Shown here: in pieces, positions 15,797 to 25,954 of the stretch
Layout: every line of letters starts with the position of its first letter
How positions within the stretch are numbered: position 1 is the stretch's first letter
NCBI RefSeq assembly: GCF_014193895.1
Contig: NZ_BLZR01000001.1
Span: forward strand, 124,001 to 188,000
DNA from: Clostridium fungisolvens
GTDB lineage: Bacteria; Bacillota; Clostridia; Clostridiales; Clostridiaceae
Length of the DNA: 64,000 bases
Direction: 5' to 3'
Program-made: the position numbers and the translations under genes
The notes under the pieces: model-generated
What the model was told of the DNA's origin: nothing
Seen by the model: the letters and a program-made list of their open reading frames with translations, nothing else
The model's database searches: none

Positions 15797-17322
15797 TGCA
15801 GGCATTCACCATTAGTCTCAATTATATTTTTATAAGCGTAGTAGGACTTTTTCTTTTTACGCTCTAAAGTACCGTTTCCTAAGTCATCCATATCTACATA
15901 AATAAAACCATATCTTTTTTTCATTTCACCAGTTCCAGCTGAAACTATATCTATTGGCCCCCACCAAGTATAGCCCATTAGATCTACGCCATCAACAGTC
16001 ACGGCTTCATACATTTCTTTAATATGCTTTTCTAGATAATCTATTCTGTAATCGTCATTGATGGAGTTATCATCTTCCATGGCGTCAACATTTCCCATGC
16101 CATTTTCAACTATGAATAATGGCTTTTGATAACGATCATACAGTTCATTTAGAACAAATCGAAGACCTTTAGCATCAATTGGCCACCCCCATGGAGTTTC
16201 TTCTAAATAAGGATTAGAGTCGCCTTGCTGTCCTCCAGTGGTAACTGTTTTTGCACCATTTCTATTGTAAGTTGTAGTACGGTAATAAGAGAATGCAAAG
16301 TAGTCACTAGGGAAATCTCTAAGAATTTCATCATCACCGTCAGCTTTTTGCAAGGTAAAGTTATACTCATCAAAGATAGCCTCACTATAGCTTGGATAAT
16401 AACCTCTTAGCATTACATCTGCATATAAATAAGCTCTTCTTCTAAAATCATAGGCTCCAAATACATCGTCAGGATGGCAGGTTGCAGGATAGATACCGCT
16501 TAAAGCTAACATACAGCCTATTTTGAAATCAGCATTAATCTCATGTCCTATTTTATTTGCATAACTACTAGCTATCATTAAATGATGTAAGGCCTGGAAT
16601 TTAGCACGAGCTTCTTCGTCAGGTAGTTTTATATGTATTCCTGCGCCTTTTTCAACATTAACATCTGTCAAATCTTCACTTGCTGAATTGAGACCTAATG
16701 TCCAATAACCACCAAGAACATTAATTTCATTGATTGTAATCCAATACTTAACCTTATCTTTATATCTTGTGAAAACTGTTTCGCAATATTTTGTATAAAA
16801 GTCAATTAATCTACGATTAGCCCAACCACCGTAAACATCTGCCAAATGCTTAGGCATGTCAAAATGAAGAATAGTTACAACGGGTTCAATATTATATTTT
16901 AATAGTTCATCAAATACACTATCATAGAATTTTAATCCTTCCTCATTTGGTAAAGCATCATCACCATTAGGAAATATTCTAGTCCAAGATATGGACATTC
17001 TATAGCATTTAAGCCCCATTTCAGCCATTAATTTAATATCTTCCTTATAATGATGATAAAAGTCAGTTGCCTTATGACTAGGATAATATTGATTCTCTTT
17101 TAATATACTTTTAGCACCTTTAGGCAAAGACATTCCTAAAATAATACTATTTTCATTTCCCTTCGTATCCATATAGTAGATTTTTCTAGGTGAAGAGTTG
17201 CTACCGTTAGTTATTAAATCACTTAAGGCTAAACCTCTGCCACCTTCATTATATCCCCCTTCATATTGGTTAGCTGCAGTTGCGCCACCCCACAAAAAGT
17301 TTTTTGGAAATCTCTTTTTCAT
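15790..17322 (-). CDS. GH1 6-phospho-beta-glucosidase
   Basis: A 510-residue GH1 enzyme that hydrolyses phosphorylated beta-glucosides taken up by a PTS. The N-terminal signature FPKNFLWGGATAANQYEGG is present. Acid/base E199 is in TINEIN and nucleophile E406 in FIVENGMG. The late GEMKKRYGFIYVD segment is typical of the 6-phospho branch. AGGAGG precedes the ATG. It is somewhat longer than the 473-residue paralogue at 31711 because of extra sequence after the first motif. No PTS genes lie next to it here. Confidence 0.95.
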   Translation of the reverse strand: MKKRFPKNFLWGGATAANQYEGGYNEGGRGLALSDLITNGSNSSPRKIYYMDTKGNENSIILGMSLPKGAKSILKENQYYPSHKATDFYHHYKEDIKLMAEMGLKCYRMSISWTRIFPNGDDALPNEEGLKFYDSVFDELLKYNIEPVVTILHFDMPKHLADVYGGWANRRLIDFYTKYCETVFTRYKDKVKYWITINEINVLGGYWTLGLNSASEDLTDVNVEKGAGIHIKLPDEEARAKFQALHHLMIASSYANKIGHEINADFKIGCMLALSGIYPATCHPDDVFGAYDFRRRAYLYADVMLRGYYPSYSEAIFDEYNFTLQKADGDDEILRDFPSDYFAFSYYRTTTYNRNGAKTVTTGGQQGDSNPYLEETPWGWPIDAKGLRFVLNELYDRYQKPLFIVENGMGNVDAMEDDNSINDDYRIDYLEKHIKEMYEAVTVDGVDLMGYTWWGPIDIVSAGTGEMKKRYGFIYVDMDDLGNGTLERKKKKSYYAYKNIIETNGECLHK

Positions 17323-17949
17323 GTTTACCTCCTTTTAGAATAAGCATTTCTATAACATTGCTATCTTTTTACAACAATATAATTTAGTTTATTTACTCAT
17401 GAGAAAAGTATATAGCAGATTATAGGTTTTGGGTTAAAAGTTTCAGAATATGAAAAACGATTGCAAAATATTAAACGTAAGAAAATTAAAATTATAAGGC
17501 AGTTTCAACGCTAATCCATCTGAGAAAATCATTTAATTCTAAATAGCTCGCTCATATAGCATCTCCTGAATAAGAACTTAATTTTACTAATATTTTAAAC
17601 GTAGCTAATTATTAATAGAACGTAAAAGTTTAAATTGGAAATTAACATATTTGTATATATAATGTTAATAAAATTAAATGATTGATTCGTAATTATATAA
17701 TGGTTGATATAATAACTTCAATAAAAAGATATATAGTTTCATATTGACGAAAAAAGTGTGTAGTATTACAAACCAATTAGCATAATAGTCTACTTTTTTT
17801 AGAATATAGAAAATAGTATAGTAATGTTATTAAATCGTTTACTGAAACTTGAGATATGCTTATGTTTTAAATATAAAAGTACAATTCTGCAATACTTCTA
17901 ACGCTCTCTATATTAAATAACAAATCATATACTTTCGCAGCTTTATATA
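17323..17949. other. Intergenic region upstream of the GH87 and GH1 genes
   Basis: No gene supported. It holds the family A/E right end at 17499-17586 and a weak terminator-like dyad at 17750-17800 (AAAAAAGT...ACTTTTTTT). The rest is plain AT-rich sequence and probably carries the GH1 promoter. Confidence 0.5.
17499..17586. repeat. Right end of composite element A/E, copy 2
   Basis: ATTTAATTCT...GCTCGCTCATATAGCATCTC matches 26099-26132, and the end AGAACTTAATTTTA is a variant of the inverted repeat at 26133-26149. No left end was found next to it. Confidence 0.65.
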
Positions 17950-18045
17950 GATGTACCACTTCGAACCGAAATCTATTTTTAAAACTCTCACGGCTTCTGG
18001 TGAGAGAATTTAAAAATAACAAGTTTTATTTCGAAGTGGTACATC
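17950..18045. repeat. Repeat family B, full palindromic copy
   Basis: GATGTACCACTTCGA and TCGAAGTGGTACATC form 15-bp outer arms; inside are ATTTTTAAAACTCTCAC and GTGAGAGAATTTAAAAAT. The whole 96 bp can fold as one hairpin. A half copy (GGATGTACCAGTTCAATC) follows at 18049-18075. Confidence 0.85.
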
Positions 18046-18211
18046 CATGGATGTACCAGTTCAATCTGATAAATTAAGAAACCTGGATTAAATCTCATGA
18101 GTTGAAACTAATATTAAATTGCTAATTTTTAAATTTATAGTTAGTTGAGCGAATTTCATGTAATTATAAATTTAATTATTAAGATTAAAAATTTAAAATG
18201 GAGGTAAAAAA

Positions 18212-21200
18212 ATGAGAAGAGTCTTTAAAAAGTTAGCGACTATCTTTTTAGCAACCACTGTAGTGCTTGCGCAAGGTTTAGTACTTTCAAAGACATCTTA
18301 TGCTGCAGATGCAGCAAACTTAGCACTTGGGAAATCCATAGTTGCGAGCAATTATACTCAAACCTATGTAGCTACCAATGCTAATGACGGAAATGTTAAT
18401 ACTTATTGGGAGGGGGCTTCATACCCTAGTACTTTAACTGTTGACCTTGGAACAGTTCAATCTGTAAATAAGGTGGTATTAAAACTGAATCCTGATAGTG
18501 CTTGGGCAAAGAGAACTCAAACCCTATCAGTACTAGGAAGCACAGACAATTCAACTTATAATACGCTTGTTGCAGCCACTACTTATACCTTTGACCCTGC
18601 AACAGGTAATTCGGTAACAATAAATTTCTCTAGTACAAGCCAGAGATATATTAGATTAAATATTACTGCTAATAGTGGTGCTACTGGAGGACAAGTAGCT
18701 GAATTTGAAGTTTATGGTGCTGGAACAACAACAGGTACTCCTGATTTAGTTGTTACAGATATAACTTGGAATCCTGCAAGTCCTGCAACAAATAATGAAG
18801 TTACTTTTAGTGCAGTAATAAAAAATCAAGGAACTGGTGCAACACCTGCTGGAGTTAAGCATGGACTTAGTATATTTGTAGATGGAACTCAAGTTAATTG
18901 GTGTGATACCTTTAATTCTTCTATACCAGCAGGAGGAACTGCTACTTTAACCTGTAACGGTGGACCAAGTTCTAAAGCTACTTGGACTGCTACAAGTGGA
19001 ACTCATACTGTTAGAGCATTCATTGATGATGTAAGTTTAATAGCCGAATCAAATGAAAGTAATAACAACTTAGAAAAGAGTATTACAGTTTCTACTACAA
19101 CTATACCACCAAGTGGAAATAAGTATGAAGGTGAAGCAGCTACACTTTCAGGCGGAGCAAAAATAAATACTGATCATACTGGATACTCAGGAAGCGGATT
19201 TGTAGATGGAATTCAAACAGCAGGAGCATCACAGGCATCATTTAATGTTAATGCTGCATCAGCAGGTTATTATGATGTAGATTTAAGATATGCAAATGCA
19301 TACAATGGTAATCCAATGACATTAAGTGTTTATGTTAATGGTACTAAGGTAAAACAAACCTCTCTTCCAGCCTTAGCTGATTGGAACACTTGGGGAGATA
19401 AAATAGAAACTCTATCCTTAAATTCAGGAAATAATACAATAGCTTATAAATATGATACAACTGATACTGGTAATGTAAATATAGATTATATCACTGTAAA
19501 TTCTTCAACATCAGCTAAAGCAGACTTAGTAGTAACAGGTTTAACCTTTGCTCCAACTAACCCAACTGCTGGACAAACTGTAACCTTTACTGCAACAGTT
19601 AAAAATCAAGGTGCTGCAGCTACTACAGCTGGTCTAAACAATGTTGTTGGATTCAACATTGGAAGTACAAAGGTGACTGGTTCTACTACTGCATCAATTC
19701 CAGTTGGTGGAACAACAACAGTTACTGGAACTTGGACATCAGTTGCAGGAACCTTTACACCTTCTGCTAATGTAGATGATACAAACGTTATAATTGAAAG
19801 CAATGAAACAAACAATTCTTATACAAGCTCAACACAATTAGTGGTTACAGCACCAACTAAACCGGATTTAGTGGTTACAGACGTATCATGGAATCCATCA
19901 AATCCTCAAACAGGAAATATAGTTACTTTAACTGCAACTGTTAAAAATCAAGGCGCAGCAACAACTGCAGGTGTAGCAAATGTTGTTGGTTTTAATGTAG
20001 GTAGTACAAAGGTAACTGGTTCAACTACTTCATCTATAGCAACTGGTGCAACAGCTACAGTAACTGCAAGTTATACAGCAGTAGCAGGAAGCTACACAGT
20101 TTCAGCAAATGCTGATGATACCAATGCTTTTGCAGAAATTGACGAAACAAATAACTCTTATACTAGCGGAACTCAAATGGTAGTAACAACTCCACCAGCT
20201 CCAGGAAGCCGTGGAGCTACAGTTCCTTATACAAGATATGAATCAGAAGACGCTTCAATAGGAGGAGGCGCAGTATTACGTACAGCTCCAACCTTTGATT
20301 ATTCCCTTACTGCTTCTGAGGCTTCAAATCAGAAGTATGTAGCTCTTCCAACTAACGGTTCCTATGTAGAATGGACTGTAAATCAAGGCGGTGCAGGGGT
20401 TGATATGAGATTTACAATGCCTGATACAGCTGATGGAATGGGGTTAAGTGGATCCTTAGATTGTTATGTAAATGGTACAAAGGTTAGTACTATTTCACTA
20501 ACTTCATATTATTCATGGCAGTACTTTACAAGTGATCAGCCAGCTGATGCTCCAAATGGAGGTCAAGCAGCCTTTAGATTTGATGAAACTCACTTTAAAC
20601 TTCCTACAGCCCTTAAAGCTGGAGATAAGATAAGAATCCAAAAGACAAATGGCGATAGTATTGAATATGGAGTGGACTTCTTAGAGATAGAGCCAGTTCC
20701 AGCTGCAATTTCAAAACCAGCTAATTCACTTTCAGTAACAGATTATGGCGCAACACCAAACGATTCTACTGATGACCTTACAGCTTTTAACTCTTGTGTA
20801 AGTGCAGCAGCATCTTCAGGAAAAACTGTATATATCCCTGAGGGTAAGTTTAACTTAGGTGGTATGTGGACTATAAATGCAAATAATATAACTATCACTG
20901 GTGCTGGAATGTGGTATACAAACCTTCAATTTACATCACCAAATTCAGCAAGTGGTGGAATATCCTTAAGAGTTACAGGAACAATTGATTTCAGTAATGT
21001 ATATATGAACTCTATGCTTAGAACTAGATACAACCAAAATGCAATTTACAAAGCATTTATGGATAACTTCGGCACAAACTCTCGCATCCATGATTTCTGG
21101 GAAGAACATTTTGAATGTGGTTTCTGGGTAGCAGATTATGCTCATACTCCAGCTATACCAGCAGATGGATTAATAATATCCAATGGACGTGTTAGAAATA

Positions 21201-21892
21201 ACTTAGCTGATGGTATAAACTTCTGCCAAGGTACTAAAAACTCTACAGTTCAAAACTGCAGTGTAAGAAACAATGGTGATGATGGATTAGCAATGTGGCC
21301 AGACAGCACAATGAATGCTCCAATGGAAGTAAACAATACCTTTAGTTATAATACCATCGAAAATAACTGGCGTGCAGCTGCAATAGCTATTTTCGGAGGC
21401 TCAGGACACAAGGCAACTAATAACTATATTAAGGATTGCTTTATGGGATCAGGTATAAGATTAAACACAGTATTCCCAGGATATCATTTTGAAAATAACA
21501 CAGGAATTACTTTCTCAGACACTACAATAATAAACTCTGGTACAAGTAAGGATTGTTATAACGGAGAAAGAGGTGCTATAGACTTAGAAGCATCAAATAC
21601 AGGAATTAAGAACATTACTTTCTCAAATATAGATATTATCAACGCTCAAAGAGATGCAATACAATTTGGATATAGTGGTGGTTTCTCTAATATTAACTTC
21701 AATAATATTACTATAGATGGAACAGGAAAAGACAATATAACTACTTCAAGATTCTCACAACCGCATTTAGGTGAAGCTATCTACACTTACACAAATAACG
21801 GATCAGCTACCTTTACTAATCTAACCATGAGAAATATTGAAGCAACCGATCCTTATCTAATCCAGAATGGATTTGTCCTAACAGTAAAATAA
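18212..21892 (+). CDS. Secreted multidomain GH87-type alpha-1,3-glucanase (mutanase)
   Basis: 1226 residues with a signal peptide (MRRVFKKLATIFLATTVV, cleavage near SYAAD). Domains in order: a discoidin/F5-8-type domain (about 35-170), CARDB-like domain (175-295), CBM6/35-like domain (300-430), two more CARDB-like domains (435-545, 550-665), then a beta-helix catalytic region (about 670-1226). The catalytic aspartates fit GH87: D1000 in NLADGINF and D1023-D1024 in NNGDDGLAMW, the same spacing as the D-x22-DD triad of studied GH87 enzymes. The likely substrate is alpha-1,3-glucan of fungal walls or dental/biofilm mutan. GGAGG precedes the ATG, and a strong terminator follows. Confidence 0.88.
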   Translation: MRRVFKKLATIFLATTVVLAQGLVLSKTSYAADAANLALGKSIVASNYTQTYVATNANDGNVNTYWEGASYPSTLTVDLGTVQSVNKVVLKLNPDSAWAKRTQTLSVLGSTDNSTYNTLVAATTYTFDPATGNSVTINFSSTSQRYIRLNITANSGATGGQVAEFEVYGAGTTTGTPDLVVTDITWNPASPATNNEVTFSAVIKNQGTGATPAGVKHGLSIFVDGTQVNWCDTFNSSIPAGGTATLTCNGGPSSKATWTATSGTHTVRAFIDDVSLIAESNESNNNLEKSITVSTTTIPPSGNKYEGEAATLSGGAKINTDHTGYSGSGFVDGIQTAGASQASFNVNAASAGYYDVDLRYANAYNGNPMTLSVYVNGTKVKQTSLPALADWNTWGDKIETLSLNSGNNTIAYKYDTTDTGNVNIDYITVNSSTSAKADLVVTGLTFAPTNPTAGQTVTFTATVKNQGAAATTAGLNNVVGFNIGSTKVTGSTTASIPVGGTTTVTGTWTSVAGTFTPSANVDDTNVIIESNETNNSYTSSTQLVVTAPTKPDLVVTDVSWNPSNPQTGNIVTLTATVKNQGAATTAGVANVVGFNVGSTKVTGSTTSSIATGATATVTASYTAVAGSYTVSANADDTNAFAEIDETNNSYTSGTQMVVTTPPAPGSRGATVPYTRYESEDASIGGGAVLRTAPTFDYSLTASEASNQKYVALPTNGSYVEWTVNQGGAGVDMRFTMPDTADGMGLSGSLDCYVNGTKVSTISLTSYYSWQYFTSDQPADAPNGGQAAFRFDETHFKLPTALKAGDKIRIQKTNGDSIEYGVDFLEIEPVPAAISKPANSLSVTDYGATPNDSTDDLTAFNSCVSAAASSGKTVYIPEGKFNLGGMWTINANNITITGAGMWYTNLQFTSPNSASGGISLRVTGTIDFSNVYMNSMLRTRYNQNAIYKAFMDNFGTNSRIHDFWEEHFECGFWVADYAHTPAIPADGLIISNGRVRNNLADGINFCQGTKNSTVQNCSVRNNGDDGLAMWPDSTMNAPMEVNNTFSYNTIENNWRAAAIAIFGGSGHKATNNYIKDCFMGSGIRLNTVFPGYHFENNTGITFSDTTIINSGTSKDCYNGERGAIDLEASNTGIKNITFSNIDIINAQRDAIQFGYSGGFSNINFNNITIDGTGKDNITTSRFSQPHLGEAIYTYTNNGSATFTNLTMRNIEATDPYLIQNGFVLTVK

Positions 21893-21910
21893 ACTAAATA
21901 TATATAATCA

Positions 21911-21951
21911 AAAAGGATATGTGAATCATTGATGAATCACATATCTTTTTT
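21911..21951 (+). terminator. Terminator after the GH87 gene
   Basis: GATATGTGA-TTCATC-type stem: GATATGTGAATCAT pairs with ATGAATCACATATC apart from one offset, followed by six T. Confidence 0.9.
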
Positions 21952-22266
21952 GCCATTTTAGTTAGAAGTGAAAAGTTAAGCAGCTCTTTAAATTAACTAA
22001 AAAAAGAACCCTAATCCAAATAAAAGCTACTTTGGTTAATAGGAGATTATTAATATAATTATGTTGTTGAAGTTAATAGGCTTTGATATACATTGAAGTT
22101 AATTACTATAGATAAACTACTTCACGTTGAAAATTATGAAAGCAAATATTCGCAGAATAATCAAAGTTTTTATTTTGAATCTAGAGACTGAAGCAGTTTA
22201 TCAATTCCCCGTATGAAAACAATTACGATTTAAAATTCAATTTATACATACTAAGGATATTTATAA
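21952..22266. other. Intergenic spacer before repeat D and the GH5 gene
   Basis: No open frame with a start signal. Promoter elements for the GH5 gene must lie here but none is clear enough to call. Confidence 0.35.
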
Positions 22267-22360
22267 AGTTCCTAACTCAACTATTAATTTATACATGGCT
22301 GAAAATCCCCAGAAGCCGGGATTTTCGAACAAGTATAGACTAAGTTTCGATATAGGAACT
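22267..22360. repeat. Repeat family D, copy 2
   Basis: 94 bp, ends AGTTCCTA/TAGGAACT, core hairpin GAAAATCCC-CAGAAGCC-GGGATTTTC. Compared with 12848-12941, both the outermost pair (G-C to A-T) and a core pair (T-A to C-G) changed on both sides. It ends 40 bases before the GH5 start. Confidence 0.85.
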
Positions 22361-22399
22361 CTTATTAGTAATATTTTTGCAATACAAGGAGAAATAGAT

Positions 22400-24022
22400 A
22401 TGAACGAAAAATTTAGCAGTAGCAGAGTAAAAGGTTTTTTGAGAGCAGAAGGCAAATCCATAGTAAATGAAGATGGAGAGGAAATCATACTAGCTGGATG
22501 GGGACTTGGAAATTGGCTTCTTCAAGAAGGATATATGTGGAAGGCTAAAAATACCAGGTTTGATAGACCACACCGTATAGAAGCGGTAATAAGAGAATTA
22601 GCTGGAAGTAAATATTCAGAAGAATTTTGGAAGAAGTTTAGGGAGAATTATATAACAAAAGAAGACATCAGACTTATGGCAGAACAAGGATACAATTCTG
22701 TAAGAATCCCTTTTAATTGGCGTATTTTTATGGAAAGTGAGCCAGGACTAGTATGGAAAGAAGAGGGTTTTAAACTTCTAGATCAATGTATAGATTGGTG
22801 TGAGGAATATAAGATTTATGTTTTCCTAGATTTGCATGGTGCTCCGGGTGGACAAACTGGTGCAAATATAGATGATTGTATTGATGATATACCTAGATTA
22901 TTTATAGATAAAGACAGCTGGGATAAGGGAATTAGCTTATGGAAGAAGTTAGCTGAGCGATATAAGGATAGATGGATTGTTGGAGGTTATGATTTATTAA
23001 ATGAGCCAATAAGACCAGGCTCTCAGCAGGTTAAGAATGTAGACTACTTATTGCCAAGATTGGTTAAGTTCTACGAGGAAGTAATTGTAGCCATTAGGCA
23101 AATAGATACAAAGCATATGCTATCTATTGAAGGTCATCATTGGTCCACTGATACAAGTATATTCTATAAAAAGTATGATGATAACATGGTTATACATTTC
23201 CATAGATATGCCTGCTTACCACAAATAGATTCCTTAAAGGAATTTATAGAAGTTTCTCATAGATTAAATGTTCCTTTATGGCTAGGTGAAACTGGTGAAA
23301 ATATACATCAGTGGTACACAGCCTTATACCCATTATGCGCAGAATTAAATATCGGCTATAATCTGTGGCCTTGGAAAAAGATGAGTTGCACTAACTCTCC
23401 ATATTCTATAGAATGGCCCGAGGGCTGGGATAAGATAATCGGATACATTGAGGGGGAAGCACATCCAGGCTACGAAAAAGCTGCTGAAATATTAAATGTC
23501 TATTTAGAAAATATAAAAGTTGAGAACTGCAAGTATAATTCTGAAGTTAGAAGTCATGTGTTTAGAACTCCAGGGTGTACAGTTCGTGCCACTGATTTTG
23601 ATGAGCTTCCTGGAAAGGGAAAGTCATATAGCGGGCTAAGTAAAGAAGGAAATATGTATAAGTACAGAGATAACACAGGAATGAAAATAATAGAAGAAAC
23701 ACCAGTAGAACAGCTTGAAAGAAGATTTGTTTTTGACTGCCTGTGGGACAGATTTATATTAGAGCTAAAAGATGATGAATTTGTGACGTATTCAATAAAT
23801 GATACCTCAAATGACAGCAGTATTTCATTTGTGTATCGCTGCGACGAGCCTGTAAATATGTCCATAATGCAGGATTCCAGAGAATTATGTACGCTAGATT
23901 TAGGCATAACTAAGGACAAGAAGACAATAGAACCAATTTCCATTTCAGAAGCTAGTGAGTCTAAAATTAAGATTATTGTAAATAAAGGTAGGTTGTATTT
24001 AGACGAAATTAATTTTATTTAA
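22400..24022 (+). CDS. GH5 family glycoside hydrolase, cytoplasmic
   Basis: A 540-residue beta-glucanase/cellulase-type enzyme. The catalytic acid/base is E202 in DLLNEP and the nucleophile E297 in LGETGE; VRIPFNWR and DLHGAPGGQ are typical GH5 strands. The C-terminal 130 residues look like a beta-sandwich. There is no signal peptide, so it probably acts on imported oligosaccharides. AAGGAG precedes the ATG at 22400; a longer frame from 22295 would run through repeat D and is rejected. The exo-1,3-beta-glucanase-like branch is possible, but exact specificity cannot be read. Confidence 0.88.
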   Translation: MNEKFSSSRVKGFLRAEGKSIVNEDGEEIILAGWGLGNWLLQEGYMWKAKNTRFDRPHRIEAVIRELAGSKYSEEFWKKFRENYITKEDIRLMAEQGYNSVRIPFNWRIFMESEPGLVWKEEGFKLLDQCIDWCEEYKIYVFLDLHGAPGGQTGANIDDCIDDIPRLFIDKDSWDKGISLWKKLAERYKDRWIVGGYDLLNEPIRPGSQQVKNVDYLLPRLVKFYEEVIVAIRQIDTKHMLSIEGHHWSTDTSIFYKKYDDNMVIHFHRYACLPQIDSLKEFIEVSHRLNVPLWLGETGENIHQWYTALYPLCAELNIGYNLWPWKKMSCTNSPYSIEWPEGWDKIIGYIEGEAHPGYEKAAEILNVYLENIKVENCKYNSEVRSHVFRTPGCTVRATDFDELPGKGKSYSGLSKEGNMYKYRDNTGMKIIEETPVEQLERRFVFDCLWDRFILELKDDEFVTYSINDTSNDSSISFVYRCDEPVNMSIMQDSRELCTLDLGITKDKKTIEPISISEASESKIKIIVNKGRLYLDEINFI

Positions 24023-24042
24023 AATAAAAGATTAGTTTTAAA

Positions 24043-24138
24043 GATGTACCACTTCAATCCGAAATCTATTTTTAAAACTCTCACGGGTTCAGGTGAGAGA
24101 ATTTAAAAATAATAAGTTTCAATATGAAGTGGTGCATT
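24043..24138. repeat. Repeat family B, tandem copy 1
   Basis: GATGTACCACTTCAATCCGA to GAAGTGGTGCATT, with the inner CTCACGGGTTCAGGTGAG hairpin loop. Followed after four bases by a near-identical second copy. Confidence 0.9.
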
Positions 24139-24142
24139 TAAA

Positions 24143-24238
24143 GATGTACCACTTCAATCCGAAATCTATTTTTAAAACTCTCACGGGTTCAGGTGAGAGA
24201 ATTTAAAAATAATAAGTTTCAATATGAAGTGGTACATC
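24143..24238. repeat. Repeat family B, tandem copy 2
   Basis: Same sequence as 24043-24138 shifted by exactly 100 bases. The visible differences are in the closing arm (GTACATC here, GTGCATT in copy 1). Confidence 0.9.
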
Positions 24239-24245
24239 TATATAA

Positions 24246-24277
24246 GGGAGTAAAAAGAAATTTTTACTCCCTTTTTT
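24246..24277 (+). terminator. Terminator after the GH5 gene and tandem B repeats
   Basis: GGGAGTAAAAA-GAAA-TTTTTACTCCC followed by six T. Confidence 0.92.
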
Positions 24278-24462
24278 ATGGGCTTATTATTTTAGCTAAA
24301 GCAAACATAAAAATTTATGCAAAATAAATCATCTTATGATAAATTTTGATATAATATACATATTAATGACAAAGCAAGTGAAATATGTTTAGTAATATAT
24401 AGAGGTTAAAAAGCCGCTTTATATAACAATATAACATATGACAAATAAGGGGATGAGAAATT

Positions 24463-25938
24463 ATGGAAGAAAATTCAATGAAAAACAACGGTCAAGAGTT
24501 TATGAAGGATCACTTAAAGAAAGTAAACAAGGTAGTAACAGGTATAATAACTTTACTATCTGTAGCTTTGATTTCTTTAGGGATATATCTAAAAACTCCA
24601 GCACTTTTCGCTACTGCAGGAATTATAGTAGTGATTTTAGTATTTTCTGTTTTATCAATTATTAAAAAGAAATATGAGATTTTAGTAGCGTACATAACAA
24701 TCATTATTATGAGTATATCAACAGCTAACTCTACAACAGATGCAAATTCTGTATACTTAATTCTTTTGCCTATAAGTATTTCTGCTTTGTATCTAAATTC
24801 AAGTATATTTGTAATAAGCACTGTTTTAGCTAATTTAGCTGTAGTTGGAAAACTGGCATTTATAGGACAACTTAATACTACTGGAATACTACAAATAGTA
24901 ATTGTTAATTTTATAGCTTTAATAATCTATTTCATGACTAAATGGGGAAAAGATCTAATTAAGTTAGCTGGTGTGGAAGCAAAGAAGGCAGGAAGTTCTT
25001 TAGAGGACTTAAAAGTTACTATGGGAGTGATAAACACTAATACAGTATCTTTAGGTGAAGATATATCAAGCTGCTTTACTAATCTACAATCTGTAAAAGA
25101 AATAAGTGAAACAATGGTTGACACAGTTAATGAAGTAGTTACTGGAGTGACAGGACAAGCTACAGCTATAAATGAAATAAGTAATATGATGAATACTGCG
25201 GATTTAAAGGTTTTAGAAACCCAAGAGATTTCAAAACAATTAGGAAATATTTCACATAAGACAAGCGAATTAGTATCTAAAGGTTCTGAAAAAATAATAC
25301 AGATGGATAAGCAGATGAATATAATAAGTACTGCTGTAACTGAATCCGTTGCTACAGTAACTGAGTTGCAGGACAATATGGACATTATAAATAACTTTTT
25401 ATCATCAATCGTACAAATTGCAGAACAAACAAACTTATTAGCATTAAATGCTGCAATAGAAGCAGCTAGAGCAGGAGAGTCAGGTAAGGGGTTTGCAGTA
25501 GTAGCAGATGAAGTAAGAAAGCTTGCAGAGGAAAGTGCTGATACTGTAAAGCAAATCAATGAAGTTATAAACACAATAAATAATAAGACTAAAAAGGTTT
25601 TAGAGTCAGTGCAAAATGGAAATGAAGCTGCGCAAATTGGAGAAACAATCACAAAAGAGGTAAATGAAAGCTTTGAAAAGATCCAGAAAGCATTTATAGA
25701 AATTGATAAAAACATATCAACAGAACTTAAAGCTATAGAAAACACTAAGGTAATATTTGATAAAGTAAGTAGAGAGTCTGAAAGCATGGCAGCTATCGCA
25801 CAAGAGCATTCAGCAGCTACTGAAGAAATGCTTGCAACTATTGAAGAGAATAATTCAAATGTAGATAATATATTTAATTTAATGAATAAAATTAATGATT
25901 CAAGTGAGAACTTGAGAAATACAATGAAGCAAGAATAG
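24463..25938 (+). CDS. Methyl-accepting chemotaxis protein with multi-span membrane sensor
   Basis: A 491-residue chemoreceptor. The N-terminal 165 residues carry about six hydrophobic segments in a row instead of the usual two with a ligand-binding loop, and no HAMP domain is visible. The C-terminal two thirds are the signalling coiled coil with the hairpin tip EQTNLLALNAAIEAARAGE and VVADEVRKLAEES. It passes signals to CheA/CheW. The membrane-embedded sensor suggests a hydrophobic ligand, membrane state or ion signal (inference). GGGGATGAG lies before the ATG, and a TATAAT at 24350-24355 may be its -10. Confidence 0.92.
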   Translation: MEENSMKNNGQEFMKDHLKKVNKVVTGIITLLSVALISLGIYLKTPALFATAGIIVVILVFSVLSIIKKKYEILVAYITIIIMSISTANSTTDANSVYLILLPISISALYLNSSIFVISTVLANLAVVGKLAFIGQLNTTGILQIVIVNFIALIIYFMTKWGKDLIKLAGVEAKKAGSSLEDLKVTMGVINTNTVSLGEDISSCFTNLQSVKEISETMVDTVNEVVTGVTGQATAINEISNMMNTADLKVLETQEISKQLGNISHKTSELVSKGSEKIIQMDKQMNIISTAVTESVATVTELQDNMDIINNFLSSIVQIAEQTNLLALNAAIEAARAGESGKGFAVVADEVRKLAEESADTVKQINEVINTINNKTKKVLESVQNGNEAAQIGETITKEVNESFEKIQKAFIEIDKNISTELKAIENTKVIFDKVSRESESMAAIAQEHSAATEEMLATIEENNSNVDNIFNLMNKINDSSENLRNTMKQE

Positions 25939-25954
25939 AGATATACATATTAAC

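Noticed and set aside
22295..22399. N-terminal extension of the GH5 enzyme from 22295
   Set aside because: This part lies in repeat D and has no ribosome binding site; AAGGAG directly precedes the ATG at 22400.
24043..24238. Two direct repeats of about 96 bp, considered as a CRISPR array
   Set aside because: Units are long palindromes with only four bases between them, no variable spacers, no cas genes.
24927..25787. A 286-codon open frame on the minus strand inside the first chemoreceptor gene
   Set aside because: It mirrors the coiled-coil coding sequence of the real gene, has no ribosome binding site and is rich in Ser/Ile/Phe as antisense frames are.
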